Source: Nomia melanderi (lineage: Eukaryota > Arthropoda > Insecta > Hymenoptera > Halictidae). Taken from it: 64,000 nt of DNA. The DNA lies in assembly GCF_051020985.1 (NCBI RefSeq), contig NC_134999.1, forward strand, positions 12,839,660 through 12,903,659, written 5' to 3'. How positions within the stretch are numbered: the first letter of the stretch is position 1; each line of letters starts with the position of its first letter. Shown piece by piece: positions 25,885 to 37,558 of this stretch. Below the pieces are notes generated by a model. That model worked only from the letters and a program-made list of their open reading frames with translations. It searched no databases and was not told where the DNA came from. The position numbers were made by a program, and so were the translations under genes.

Positions 25885-26120
25885 TTTTTTTAATATAGTT
25901 TACATTATCTTGAGACGTAGCATAAAGATTCTATTATACCGTGCTGAAAGTGATCTGAGTCTCCTTTTTATTATATGGAATTTGCATTATCTTGGAACGT
26001 GGCATGAAATTTCTGTTAAATTATTCAAAAATCCATCGCGGTCTTTTTAGCGTGGCATTTGCATTTCCTTGAGACGTGAAGTAAAATTTCTATTACGTTG
26101 CTTGAAGAGTTTTCGCCATT
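25885..26120. repeat. Three-copy degenerate tandem repeat, period about 80 bp
   Basis: Units share TTTGCATTATCTTGAGACGT followed by GGCATAAAATTTCTATTA, at about 25900, 25982 and 26059. Confidence 0.75.
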
Positions 26121-27059
26121 TTTTCCCCCAATATGGCGTCAGTATGGTACACGGATGAATATTACGGAAAACTAACTATAGAATTTGTAAAACAAATTTC
26201 GTTTGAGAACGTACGTCAATGAAACTTCAATTCGATGAAATGAAACTAAGTTCTGAATTCCTTCGAATATACGGATCGCGGAAAGAACTTCAGTAAATGA
26301 AACACGAATTTATACACGTTCGACGTACACTTCTAGATCTTCGTTTGCTTACGTTGAATAAAATACTGAAATATCAAAATCATATTTTCATGTAACGCGT
26401 ATCCGCGAGTCCCAAAATATCTACAAAACAAACGAAAATTTGCTGAAATATCCGCAATGCGCAGACCACAATTAAAACGTCGCCTAACCTACATTCAACG
26501 CGTTGAACGCTTAACAGGTAACGACGCTCCGTGAATTCAAGACGAGAGGGGAAAAAATGGAAAAGAATCCTGGAACAAAAAGCGGAAAAAATCGTTCCGC
26601 TTACCGTTTATTCGCGCCATTTTCCGCGCCGGCGGAGCTGTGCCCTCGGGGAAGAAAGAGTATATCTAGCGTAGGGTATCCAGACGTCTAAATTTTTCTG
26701 GATTTCCCTCTGTTTCTGGTTTGATGTCTCAACGCCATCAGAACGTATTTTCGAAACTATTGTAATATACCAATTCTTTAATTAATTTACTAATTTACTG
26801 TACAAACTTTTACTCCATCGTTAAGCTGCCTTCAAATTATATCTAACACGTCGACTGAGATGATAGCAACTAATATCCGTAGAAATATGATAGCAACAGA
26901 TATGATAGCAACTAATCCGGATAGAAACCAAAACAATAAGAAGATCGATGCCAAACAAAAATATTTAGTAATGTAAATCACTAGATATTAGTATAACATA
27001 AGAACTGTAGTTACCGGTCATTAATAATTCAAGACTACTTGTAAAAAACTTGTAAGCGT
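26121..27059. other. Non-coding stretch
   Basis: AT-rich, with a CpG-rich patch at 26500-26680. No gene or complete repeat was recognised. Confidence 0.5.
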
Positions 27060-27515
27060 CAAACATCAAATCTTGTACAAGGAAGAAAATTACCTAACAT
27101 TACGTTAAATGTTATGTCACAGTGATGTCATCCTTCAATATAATCAGTATTCTGAATAACTCCTATTACTGATGACTATGTACGAATAGTATGACTTTCA
27201 GTATACAATCTATCGTATACTACAGAATAACAATATAGAAAAAGATTTTCTCACTTTTAGCAGTTACAGTGTTTCATATAAGAATTCATACAAAAACTCT
27301 TCAATTATTTCTGACGCTATAATGCTACATAAAATCTTCTTACTAGTTATTTGCAAATAGAAAGGATAAGTTTCAAGTATACAATTTATTGTATATTACA
27401 AAGCAGTAATAAAGGACAAGCTTTTGTCGCTTTTAGCAGTTACAGTGTTTCATAAAACAATTGCTTCCAATCAATTATTTCTAACATAACGATGTTACAT
27501 AAAATCTCCGATATT
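27060..27515. repeat. Dispersed repeat followed by a two-copy tandem (period about 175 bp)
   Basis: 27060-27180 matches the repeat at about 21640-21775. It is followed by two units sharing TTTTAGCAGTTACAGTGTTT (about 27255 and 27431) and TTACATAAAATCT. Confidence 0.75.
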
Positions 27516-28989
27516 CTCGTGCCATTTAACGTGCTAATCCAGCGCAGACGCGGGAGCGCATGAATTTTTCCGCGAATCCGCGCGACAAACGACCGCTTTT
27601 ATTGGCCAACCGCGCCATAGCGGGTGCCATGCCAGAGCTTCGATGCTGCTTTGGCATTCTTCAGCGACATGAGCACGCTCGCGAGCGTTTTTCCGCCGCG
27701 GAGAAGAGCGACTCGCGTGAACCGACCCGCGAACCGAGTTATTACTTCCGGCTCGCGAAAGAGGACGCGAGCTCAACCGACACGAGCAATTTGCTCGCTA
27801 GGGAGTTTCGCGACAAGATGCTCTCGATACTGAGCCGAACGACTCAATATTTTTCCCTAGAATTTCTTCGTTCTTCTCTGTTTTCCTCTATCTATTTCAT
27901 TGTTTTAGCTTATTCAAGACCAATTACACGGCAGGCGTACAATGCAGTACCAGAAAGATCGGACAAGTTAACAATAAAGTAAAAGTTCATTAAAAGTAAT
28001 AAAGTATTAACTCGCCTGGAATCTTGGACATTTATACCCAGGTTTAAATTTTCCATTTGAACTTTTTCCAATACTTCGCCTTTCATTCTGATTTTTCCTG
28101 ACAAAGCCTTCAGGCTTTTGATTGAAAGAACGATTATATGTTAATGTAGAGAGTTCAGTAAATATCTCAGAAATCTTTTGTGTTCTTTAAGGCTAACCGT
28201 ACCGGCACTCTTCCTACCGCAACCAGTCGAATAACTGGGTACAAAATAAAGATGAAATTAGAGAATAATTATTTGTTAGTAGACACGGAAATGAAAGGAA
28301 AGAGAAAAATTGGAAAACTGATCAATTGGACAATATAAGAATTAATGTAATGTTCATTGAACCAAACGAAACGCAGAATTTTAAATCGTTTGATCGGAAC
28401 GGTTAATGTTAAAAGCCAGACACAATAAGAAAACAGTCGTGGACGTAGATGATATAGATCGCAGGTGAATGATTAAAGGTGCACAAAAATGGGAAATTGT
28501 ATTAATCAGTTTTAATAAGACTCGAAAAATCTTTTCTAGATTTTCAACGTAAACCGTACAACAGTTTTAGCTGCTGGGAACCGTGTTTCAAGAAAATTTT
28601 GCTCTCGAATGAGTTAAAGAGAGATCGGGTCGATCAGAAACGTCGGGTGCAGACTGCTAATGGGTTCCTTGATGTCCATTAAGCCGAAATGCGCGCGAAA
28701 GAAAACATGGTTGCTTTCAAGTTGCGGCAAGAAGTCGAGGAGACTTCTTTCTTTAATGCATTTAGCTAGGTTGATGAGCGAGAATTGCGATGCATTGTTC
28801 TGGTAAAAAATTAGGAGGAAAAGTAAGGAATCAGCTGAATGGGAATGTTGGGTGTTTATCTCGAGATTGAATTATGACGTAATATGAAGAATACAATAAC
28901 ATGCAAACTATAATTAAAGGTTAATCGATTTATTATCTTATTGAGATAAAATACTTTTGCACGTAATGTGAACTTTGAGATTATTTGTA
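27516..28989. other. CpG-rich patch and AT-rich non-coding DNA
   Basis: From 27530 to 27830 the DNA is strongly CpG-rich and contains ATTGGCC. Overlapping frames on both strands do not resemble proteins. The rest is AT-rich. Confidence 0.45.
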
Positions 28990-29058
28990 ATTATAAATTG
29001 TAATATAATTTTTAGAAGGATTACATATTGATCATATTAAACGCTAGGTTCTAGTGTT
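28990..29058. mobile_element. Family A element, right end only, next to the microsatellite
   Basis: The stretch GGATTACATATTGATC to TTCTAGTGTT matches the right end of the complete family A copy at 37056-37280. The last bases run into the 8-bp array instead of a TTAA. No left end is recognised. Confidence 0.7.
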
Positions 29059-29092
29059 CTATAGTTTTAGTGTTGTACAGTTCCATTATTCC

Positions 29093-29640
29093 ATAGTTCT
29101 ATAGTTCTATAGTTCTATAGTTCTATAGTTCTATAGTTCTATAGTTCTATAGTTCTATAGTTCTATAGTTCTATAGTTCTATAGTTCTATAGTTCTATAG
29201 TTCTATAGTTCTATAGTTCTATAGTTCTATAGTTCTATAGTTCTATAGTTCTATAGTTCTATAGTTCTATAGTTCTATAGTTCTATAGTTCTATAGTTCT
29301 ATAGTTCTATAGTTCTATAGTTCTATAGTTCTATAGTTCTATAGTTCTATAGTTCTATAGTTCTATAGTTCTATAGTTCTATAGTTCTATAGTTCTATAG
29401 TTCTATAGTTCTATAGTTCTATAGTTCTATAGTTCTATAGTTCTATAGTTCTATAGTTCTATAGTTCTATAGTTCTATAGTTCTATAGTTCTATAGTTCT
29501 ATAGTTCTATAGTTCTATAGTTCTATAGTTCTATAGTTCTATAGTTCTATAGTTCTATAGTTCTATAGTTCTATAGTTCTATAGTTCTATAGTTCTATAG
29601 TTCTATAGTTCTATAGTTCTATAGTTCTATAGTTCTATAG
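29093..29640. repeat. Perfect 8-bp microsatellite (ATAGTTCT)n, 68.5 units
   Basis: This is 548 bp of uninterrupted ATAGTTCT with no mismatch that I can see. Decayed units flank it on both sides (about 29059-29092 and 29641-29700). Each unit contains the self-complementary CTATAG. The left edge touches the terminal repeat of a family A element, whose last 8 bp (CTAGTGTT) differ from the unit phase CTATAGTT at two positions. Confidence 0.98.
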
Positions 29641-30197
29641 GTCTATAATTCTATAGTTCTAGTATTCTGTAGTTTCAATGTTTCATAGTTCAAACGTCAT
29701 ATAGTTACATAGGTTAACGTCAAGTTTAATAGTCTCTCAATTTACGTGCAAAACAAATCTCCATTGAATGAGTCGAAATTATCTGATTTATAAATGAAGC
29801 TGATTCATAGTATTACGTGATAGCGTGAGAATTATATTGCATTAAATGTCTGGGAACATAGGTGAAATCGGTAAGCTCGAGGTGCTGTGTTGAGTGACAA
29901 TAAGCTCGAGTGTTCACAAAGAAAACACTAAATATCAATGGGAAGCACGGGGAAGGCCTGTTAATGGATTTAGATAATCCCTCTCGACTAAGAAATTCCC
30001 CAGAAAAAATTCCTCGCGGCAAGAAGAGTCAAAGGAACTACAAAGTAGGCACTTCAGCTGAATGAACTAATTAAACAGGGACGCCGTAATTTATTCGACT
30101 GGTTTGTCTCCAGTGGCGGTTTCATCCTTTCGTTTTCTTATTGAAGGCACGAGCTAATTACTTGATTCTTCTATAGAGACTTCAATGTTAAATTAAA
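29641..30197. other. Decayed microsatellite flank and non-coding DNA
   Basis: 29641-29700 carries mutated units of the 8-bp array. The remainder shows no gene. Confidence 0.6.
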
Positions 30198-30439
30198 TTA
30201 CCACATTAAGTGCTACGAAAATCTTGAACTCTTTACGTAACACTTATTCCTTTGTAGCAAAGACAAGTATGAACAATTATTAATTATCTGGTATTACAAT
30301 CCTTGTGGTACACTATCATCAACTTACTGGCATTATTCAATTATTTCATTTAACATCAGTCATCTTGCATATTATAATTGTTATCAAGCAATTCGGAAGC
30401 ATCGGTCATTAGTGACGGACACGGTGGTTAACGTGACAA
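30198..30439. mobile_element. Family B element with degraded ends
   Basis: The left TTACCACATTAAGTGCTACG and the right GGTGGTTAACGTGACAA are mutated B termini. The inside CATCGGTCATTAGTGACGG block identifies the family. Confidence 0.65.
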
Positions 30440-32219
30440 ATCGGAAATGTGTTCTTTTACACTAATGAGCAATCTATAATTTCGCATTCTTCATCGAAAA
30501 TTATTATCACGCGTTTCTACGGAGTTTTATTGTAGAATTTATAGAATTTAATTAAAATATCCGCTGAACGATTTAACGAGAAATTAAATTTGAATGATAC
30601 AAAAGAATTAAAAATGATTAGTAATTAAAATTATTGTATTCGTTTTTATCTATTAACGTGACGTTTTATAAAGCAAGAATTACGTGGATGAATATTATTC
30701 TTAATCATAGTTTTCAATTCATTAATTTATTTTACTATTCAATTAATTTAACCCTTTATAATTAGCTTTCCCGCTCGCACTGCTTCAGTTTCAGTGCACA
30801 TGACATTCAGACAGTGTTTATAAGAAGTATCTGCATTTGAATTCTCAGCGTGCACGTGGGGAAAAACACATTTGAATGAAAGAAAAAAAAACTGCAGAAA
30901 ATTAATAACTGGACTGAAGAGTTTGTGCATCAGCGACGCACGTGGGTATGCGGGATGTATTAAAACGGTGAATCTGATTGGAGCCTCGGATGGCCTGTTT
31001 TTGTTACTTTCGTCATATGAAATCCGGTATAATTAGATACACATTTATATTGCATTTCTAGTTTTGCAAGTTTCAGCCTGTAAAAACTTACATTAGCATA
31101 CATGTACACAAGTACACGTCATCTCCATTCTTTTTTGTCGCTTTCTATTCTTACAAGTCAAACTACCTGAATATATTTACAAGAATATTTATCGTTAATT
31201 TATAACTAATGAATTTAATAATACAATAAGAAATATATATAATAATTACGAAATAATTATAAAAATGATTGAAAAACATAACCAAAACAAAGTATACCAA
31301 TGTAAAGAGAATTTTACATTCGTAAGTATAGAGAATTCCGTTTTTAAAATTTAATATCATCCCCTTAATTGAAGAATAATATTTTCAATCGTCTCTCACC
31401 ACGATTACTAACGAGAGCTTTAAACGAAGAGACCATAATCATTAGAAAAATGGCAAAGTAAGCTTCAAGCTCCACATTCGTAAACAACACTCCAATTGCT
31501 CTTTAATTCGGCGATTTCTTAGAGCTTCATTTACATAAAAGAAACTTGCCCCTCAGGAGGGCTTGCTCCTCCATCTATCCCGGAATTTCATCTCCTAACT
31601 TCCGCAACAATTACAGAATCATCCTTCGATCCCATCCTCGAGAATTCCCTTCTTATCGCTGCTCCTTCAACGAGACACCAGGCACCAGCATCGAAATCAC
31701 CACCAATCGAAAACACCGTCAACCCCTGAACCACTAAAACTCCACTTAAAAAACTTCAACCCCACATAAAACGGCCAGGAAAATTCCGAGTTACTCCAAA
31801 TTCTCTATAAACACAACTCAAACAACAATCCAAAAACGAGGTCAACACTACTCAACCTTCACAATCACTTCTATTAAAATCCTCCCACTTTCACTTGAAC
31901 TTTCGACAATCCTCCCCACTCAATATTTACCTTATACTCAAATCAAACATCCATTCATTTCATATAATAAACAAATCACTGAACCGTCCTGTCAAACCTC
32001 CCGATATTATCCACAACACAAAAGTTAATTTATCATATAAACATATTTTATATACTTCAAATAACAATCTTTAACCGCAACATCTTTCAAAACACAGTTC
32101 AATCATTTAGAAGGGTGTCAAGTAGTATTTACTGCTATTAATAAGAACTTTGGAACACGATAAAACGTCGGCATCGATATCAAATCGAACTCAGTCGGAA
32201 ATGATTCAAGTTTAAAGCT
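30440..32219. other. AT-rich non-coding stretch
   Basis: A C-rich, A-rich segment at 31540-31900 gives open frames by composition only. No gene or complete repeat was recognised. Confidence 0.5.
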
Positions 32220-32660
32220 GGAACACCAGGTGCCACGATTCGGCGGCACGCGACGCGAATTTCGAGCCGGCACCGCGCGCGATCGAAAAGGGGGGTTGGA
32301 ATTCCGCGCGAATCGAGCTGACAATCCGGCAGTTCAACGCGTTTGCACGGACGACGCCGGTAGACTGAGCGTCGCGACGAACCGTGGCGCCGCGGATCTC
32401 CCTCTCATGCTCGCGGCCGTTCCGGTCTTTCTCTGTCCGCGAGTTCTTCTCCCCCTCTCTATCTCTCGCTCGCTCTTGTTGGAAAGGCTCGATTCGTTGT
32501 CTCCGTTGTGCTCCTTTTGTGAACGGCCAGCCTCCTCGAGCTCTTCTTCGTGCGAGTCCTAAGCTTTCCGACTTTCAGCTTTCTTTTACTGAACACTGCG
32601 AGACCCACTGCAGCTGGTGGACGAGGAACGAAAGGGGTAATGGGGGAAAAGTAGGAAATT
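32220..32660. promoter_or_regulatory. CpG island-like region with GAGA-type tract; possible promoter
   Basis: This is strongly CpG-rich DNA with the tract CTCTCTATCTCTCGCTCGCT near 32455, which reads as GAGA-type motifs on the other strand. Such sequence is common at insect promoters. It could drive a leader exon of the minus-strand receptor or another transcript. The long frames here are low-complexity Arg/Ser/Leu translations. Confidence 0.3.
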
Positions 32661-32737
32661 CCGGTGACCATCGTGGCAATCAACGTGTCAACCAATTGAT
32701 TTTACGTTTTATTTTCGATTTGTTACCGAAATTTATA

Positions 32738-33153
32738 TTAACGCATTGCGTACCGGTTGATTCTTGGGAAACTGATTTTTCAATTAGATCAACTGATACG
32801 TTCGCGATATATCACTATGTGCAATATATTCAAATATCTTATTATTATTTTATAAGTGTTGAACAAGTAATCAGTTTTAATAAGATTTAATATTTTTTCA
32901 ACAGTGGAATTACCAGTTGAGTCGAAATAACTAATTCAGATACTTCTTTAAGAAACGATTGAAGAAGCTGATTTAGCAATACCTAAATTGAAATATACGC
33001 CAATTGAAATGTTAATAAATTCACGCTTATAGCTTTCATAAAGAAACGTTCAAAAGAGCATTCAAGTGTTCAGTAGTTCTAGTATTAACTGGTAGTTAGC
33101 GAAGTTACAAAAATAGGTTTAAATAAAAACGAAATTTGGACGCAATGCGTTAA
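32738..33153 (+). mobile_element. Family C TTAA element with a nested insertion (416 bp)
   Basis: It is bounded by TTAACGCATTGCGTACCGG and GGACGCAATGCGTTAA. Removing the nested A element leaves about 220 bp that aligns with the copy at 22551 (for example GTAGTTAGCGAAGTTACA against GTAATTAGCAAAGTTACA). Confidence 0.8.
32897..33088 (+). mobile_element. Family A element nested in a family C element (192 bp)
   Basis: The left end TTCAACAGTGGAATTACCAG then TTGAGTCGAAATAACTAATTC matches A left ends. The right end is AGTAGTTCTAGTATTAA. It interrupts the C element where the 22551 copy has TTTTTTAAATGCTG, that is, at a TTAA. Confidence 0.75.
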
Positions 33154-33314
33154 CCTGTTCACTGTGTATATTTTAATGATAAACCAAAGCGAAACAAAGG
33201 AAAATCACATGTTGATCTGAGAAAATAAAGAGTTGACCTGAGAAATAAAAGAGTTTGTGCCATTTCAAGCTTTAAGATGACGTATATACTCGTCAAGCGC
33301 GATTAACTAGTTGA
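33150..33314 (+). mobile_element. Family D element with internal deletion (165 bp), sharing TTAA with family C
   Basis: The left end is TTAACCTGTTCACTGTGTAT; the right end GTATATACTCGTCAAGCGC then GATTAACTAGTTGA matches D ends. It is shorter than the 249-251 bp copies. Its first TTAA is the last TTAA of the family C element. Confidence 0.7.
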
Positions 33315-36300
33315 CACCTGAAGTTATTAATGTAGATGTAGTTGCAGCTGTAATTAGTTAGCAATGTAGTTATTAATGATTAATTGAAAAAAACAAGAAT
33401 TCTCAGTGTATCCTGTATCCATCTTTGCTTTAAACTGTAATAGTAGATGACAAAAATTATATCTAAGTTGGATTTATACAAATTGAGTGATGTTTATGTT
33501 TGTTAGACATTGCTTGGTGGAATTTACAAACTGAACATATCTGTGGATGAAATTGAGTTACATTCGAGAAAGGAGCGTGAAATAAATCCGTCTAAATAAA
33601 AATTTGTTCTTAAAGTATTGTATTGTATTGGTTTTTGAATATTGAGTATATACAAGTTTTATATTAATTTATTTTATATTTTTTATTAACCATGTAGAAC
33701 GATGTAACGTTTTATGTTTCCAACATTAACCCTTTCAGCCGATTGAGAATTCAATTTTTTTTTAACCCTATCAATCGATAGGAAGTTCTATTTTTCTAAC
33801 ATTGACCCTTTCAGTCGATTGAAGGATTTGTTCTTCTAATACTAATACTTCCAGTCGATAGAAAATTCTTAGAAAATTCTACTTTTTCTTTATATGAACT
33901 CTATCAATTAATATGAAATTCAATTCTTGTGATATTAATTCTTTCAGTGCAGATGGAATTTATTTCTTGGGAGTTCCTTCAATAAAGATTATATTCAGGT
34001 ATGTCTTTTTGCAGGTGTTTTCGAAATATTTTAAATGTTTCTTTTGTTTCAGTACAATCGAGCAACACAACCACATTTCATTTTAGCGGTGTAGGCTGGT
34101 AGATAAAAATCGGAAAAATATATTTGGAAAAGCAGATGGAACAACTTTAGGTTATGACTGCGGTAAAGCCTGCTGTATACAGTCACTGACACATTCCACG
34201 TAAACATAGTTTAAATACACATGTACCTTTTCAAGGTATTAAATGAATAACTTTCGATATCTATATATTCTAGCAGTATAGTAGGGTTTGAAAAAATTCA
34301 ACTTTCAGATTAAATGAAGTATTTTTACTTTCTTTTCTTATAGCAAATTATTAACGATAAAGTAACTTTGATGAAGGTAATTACTAGAGAAATTGTAAAG
34401 CGAGTTTCACGCGTCGGTTAATGAGTTACCTCCGTCCACGTCTTTTAAAGGAATAAGGAGATATCAAAGGCTTTGTTATCGCCAATGCACAAAGTGTCTT
34501 ATTAGCGATGATACAACTGAAAAGGAAAATACTATTTATAGATAGATACATAAAACAAATAGACCTCAAGCATAAAATAAATTTAGTTTCTTTCCAATCT
34601 ACTGTGTCAAAAAAATCAAGATGGTATATTTATTAGGTACTAGTTCAATTGGAAGTGTCGACAGAATACTGATGCTTCAGTTGTCAGTAAGTTACCGCGC
34701 GCGAGAAAATATAGTGAAAAAATATAGATTAAAGTCTGCGAGTTTGAAACTTCGTTTTCGACGGAATCCGATTTGAAAATCCGTTGAGAACACGTGCGTC
34801 CCCGACTAACTACCGACGGTACGTGTTCGAACTCGATTCCTTCAAAAACGGTACGTCGTTAACCGAATTTTAATATGTGACGGTTGCGCGTGCTATTGAA
34901 TAGGAATCGACTAAAGTGGCTGTTCATGGTGCGTCGTTCCGACTTCATGCAAATATTGATGCGCGCGTATCAGCGGAAGCCGATTATTTCGAAAACGAAA
35001 CATCACACAGTTATTTCACACTGTTAACCTGGTTTTTTTCTCGTAGAATACTTATTGTCTATATTAGTGTACGTAACAAATTAAATCGCCAATAATTTTT
35101 AAAATTTGAACTTTCAAAATTTCAAGATTTCCAAGTTTCAAAGTTGCAAAATTTCAAAGTTTCAAAGCTTCAAAGCCTCAAAGTCTCAAAATCACAAAAT
35201 TTAAACATCGAAAAATCTCAAGACTTCAAAATTTCAGTGTTAACGTTTCGAAGTTTCAAAGTTTCAAAGACTTAAAGTCACAAAACCAATTAATTTCGAG
35301 ATCGCAAAATCTCAAGATCTCGACATTTCAGTGTCAATGTTTCAAAATTTTTAAATTTCAAAACTTCCAAGTTTGCAAGTTTCAAAGTTTTAAAGTCTCA
35401 AAGTCTCAAAACTTAAAAATCTCACAGTCTCAAATCCCGCTGTGACAGTAATTTAAACATCATGTTTTATTATATTCGACTCTGTTGTCATTTTATAATT
35501 CTTACAACACCCTGAAAAGTAAGAATGTTTAGAAACGATTTAAATCAAACGTTCCTTTAATCTACCAGAAAATAAAATTAAAACAATATAAATCACGTTA
35601 GTTAAAAAACTATTTAAATTACTAGGAAACTAAGTGCGAGATTAAAACGCTTTCAGAAGTCGTCTTAAACGATGTTGCGATTACTTTCAGCCGTCTTCCG
35701 TTGTCATTCGTTGTCACCCACGGCAATTCCTGCAATTCTCTATTCTCGTCTCTCAATCTAGCCCCGCGCCGAGGTGGAAAATTATAGGGCATGGGTTGAA
35801 GACAGCCGAGAAAACTGCGGCACAATTTTAGAAACGAATGACAGACCCTGGAAATCGAAGATGTTGCACGGTGGACTGGTGTTGGCAGCTTTAATGCAGC
35901 GGGAAGCGCAGTTGAATTATAGAGCACCAGAGACATCTACAACTATATAAGACTTCTACCGCCTTTCATTATTCTGCTGTTTCCAGAAAAAGTACTTTAT
36001 ACGTCTGCAACCTATTATTTAATATATTCTTAGTAAACAAACTGTCAATAAGGAAATCTCGCTGTTTAATTAATAGATATCAATCTAGAAATGTTATTAA
36101 GTCTATCAGTAATTTTACTGCAAAAAGAAAGTAACAAAATATTTAATAATAACATGATTACACAAGCATAGATTTAAAATTTTTGTTTCTAGTTGGTCAT
36201 CTGTGGAAATCAAAATTATTACTTAGGTTTCGTCAAATATATATATTTCGTATTGTCGAAACATATTTCAATGATTTTCTGCGTTAACTTGTATATGTAC

Positions 36301-36733
36301 GTATTTGTAAAAAAGGAAAAATCCATATGGTAGAGGACAGAAATGATCCTTCAAAATTTCCCTAAAGTGAATATACTTTTTCATATTCGATCAGATTGGA
36401 ACAGAAACGAAAATATAAATAGCAACTATTAAAGCACCCAGTACATTGACGTCGAAACAACTGCATATTGTCCATTGGTCGACCGTGTTTTCGACGACGC
36501 GTTGGATTCCCGTTGTTTACGCGGCGTTTCTGGTGGAAGCCAGGTTTTCCTAACGACCATAGGGACCCGGGAAATGCAGGATTCAATCGTGGCGACCCGA
36601 GGGAGCAATGCGCCCTGACGATGCTGGGAATGCTATACGTTTCAAGACGCGTCACGTAGTGCTGTGTTTCATTGCGTATATACCAGGTGGAAACCAATAT
36701 ACGACAAGAACAACAACAACCATATTTTTCCCT
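33315..36733. other. Non-coding stretch with two degenerate repeats
   Basis: 33725-33965 holds four or more copies of a 50-60 bp unit based on TTAACCCTTTCAGTCGATTG and a following T-run. 35098-35435 holds a degenerate 8-bp repeat based on TTTCAAAG. Mild CpG-rich patches lie at 34690-34960, 35690-35900 and 36440-36670. No gene is supported. Confidence 0.55.
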
Positions 36734-36966
36734 TTAACACGTTGACCGCTATGATGGTCATCAATTACCGGAGCATCGAAATTACTAGAAAACAATTACA
36801 AGAAGAAAACTGATATTGAATTAAAATGTTTAGTAACATTACTAATTAAATGATCGTATAAGAACTATTATAACAAATCATTAATAATTAATTCTAATAC
36901 TATTTGCCTTTTTTATACGATAAGTATACGAAAAGCTCTAAATTATTGTGACAGTCAACGTGTTAA
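36734..36966. mobile_element. Family B TTAA element (233 bp)
   Basis: It is bounded by TTAACACGTTGACCGCTA and GTGACAGTCAACGTGTTAA. It is inverted relative to the copy at 25258: its GGTCATCAATTACCGG block is near the left end. Confidence 0.88.
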
Positions 36967-37055
36967 TGTAATAATTAACTTAGTAGTTTGATACGGTTGT
37001 CTTAACTGCTATATGTAATTTTTTCAAATGTAATGTAATATAATATTTAGTGTGT

Positions 37056-37280
37056 TTAACACTAGAACTACCGTACCAGTCAAAACGATTGGTTTCAATT
37101 TTTTTGTTTCGAGATTATTGGTACCTTAAAACCATTGAACATTCGTAATGATTTTGAAAATAAATAATTTCACTTGAATATTATAATGAATGCCTGAAGA
37201 AAGCAAAAATAGTTTATTATTATAATTTTTATAGGGATTACATATTTATCGTATTAAATGCTCGATGGTTCTAGTGTTAA
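37056..37280 (+). mobile_element. Family A TTAA element (225 bp), reference copy
   Basis: It is bounded by TTAACACTAGAACTACCG and CGATGGTTCTAGTGTTAA. Near the left end is ACCAGTCAAAACGATTGG, shared with the copy at 49879. It has no coding capacity. Confidence 0.9.
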
Positions 37281-37463
37281 TACCACACAACGAAATGTAA
37301 TCAAATTCTTAGGAAGGAAAAAAAATGCAGAAGTAAAAGGGGAGGTGTTCGAATGAAAAATGTATATCAAACGATTGAGAAAATCAATGAATTATTTGTT
37401 TATGAATTAAATATGTATTGTTAGACTATGGGATTTTATAAATTTCTAGCTTACTTCGCAGCA

Positions 37464-37536
37464 GCCCCTGTGGCCTAATGGATAAGGCATCGGTCTCCTA
37501 AACCGGGGATTGTGGGTTCGAGTCCCACCAGGGGTA
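37464..37536 (+). tRNA. tRNA-Arg-CCT: tRNA-Arg (anticodon CCT)
   Basis: This 73-nt cloverleaf reads AGG codons. The acceptor stem GCCCCTG pairs with CAGGGGT (one G-T pair at position 1-72) and the discriminator is A at 37536. The D-arm contains TGGCCTAATGGATAAGGCA (A-box). The anticodon stem TCGGT/ACCGG holds the loop CTCCTAA with CCT in the anticodon place. The T-arm TGTGGGTTCGAGTCCCACC matches the B-box. It has no intron and no encoded CCA. All key pairs are intact and internal promoters are present, so it is probably a working RNA polymerase III gene. It lies 184 bp downstream of a family A element. Confidence 0.97.
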
Positions 37537-37552
37537 ATTTCTCATAGAAACA

Positions 37553-37558
37553 TTTTTT
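37553..37558 (+). terminator. Pol III T-run terminator of the tRNA gene
   Basis: Six T residues start 17 nt after the tRNA 3' end, the usual RNA polymerase III stop signal and distance. Confidence 0.8.

Noticed and set aside
29093..29640. Telomere-type or CRISPR-type array
   Set aside because: The unit is ATAGTTCT, not the insect TTAGG; there are no spacers, so it is a plain microsatellite.
32384..32890. 168-codon frame, the longest after the receptor
   Set aside because: It runs from CpG-rich low-complexity DNA into a family C element; no motif or domain is visible.
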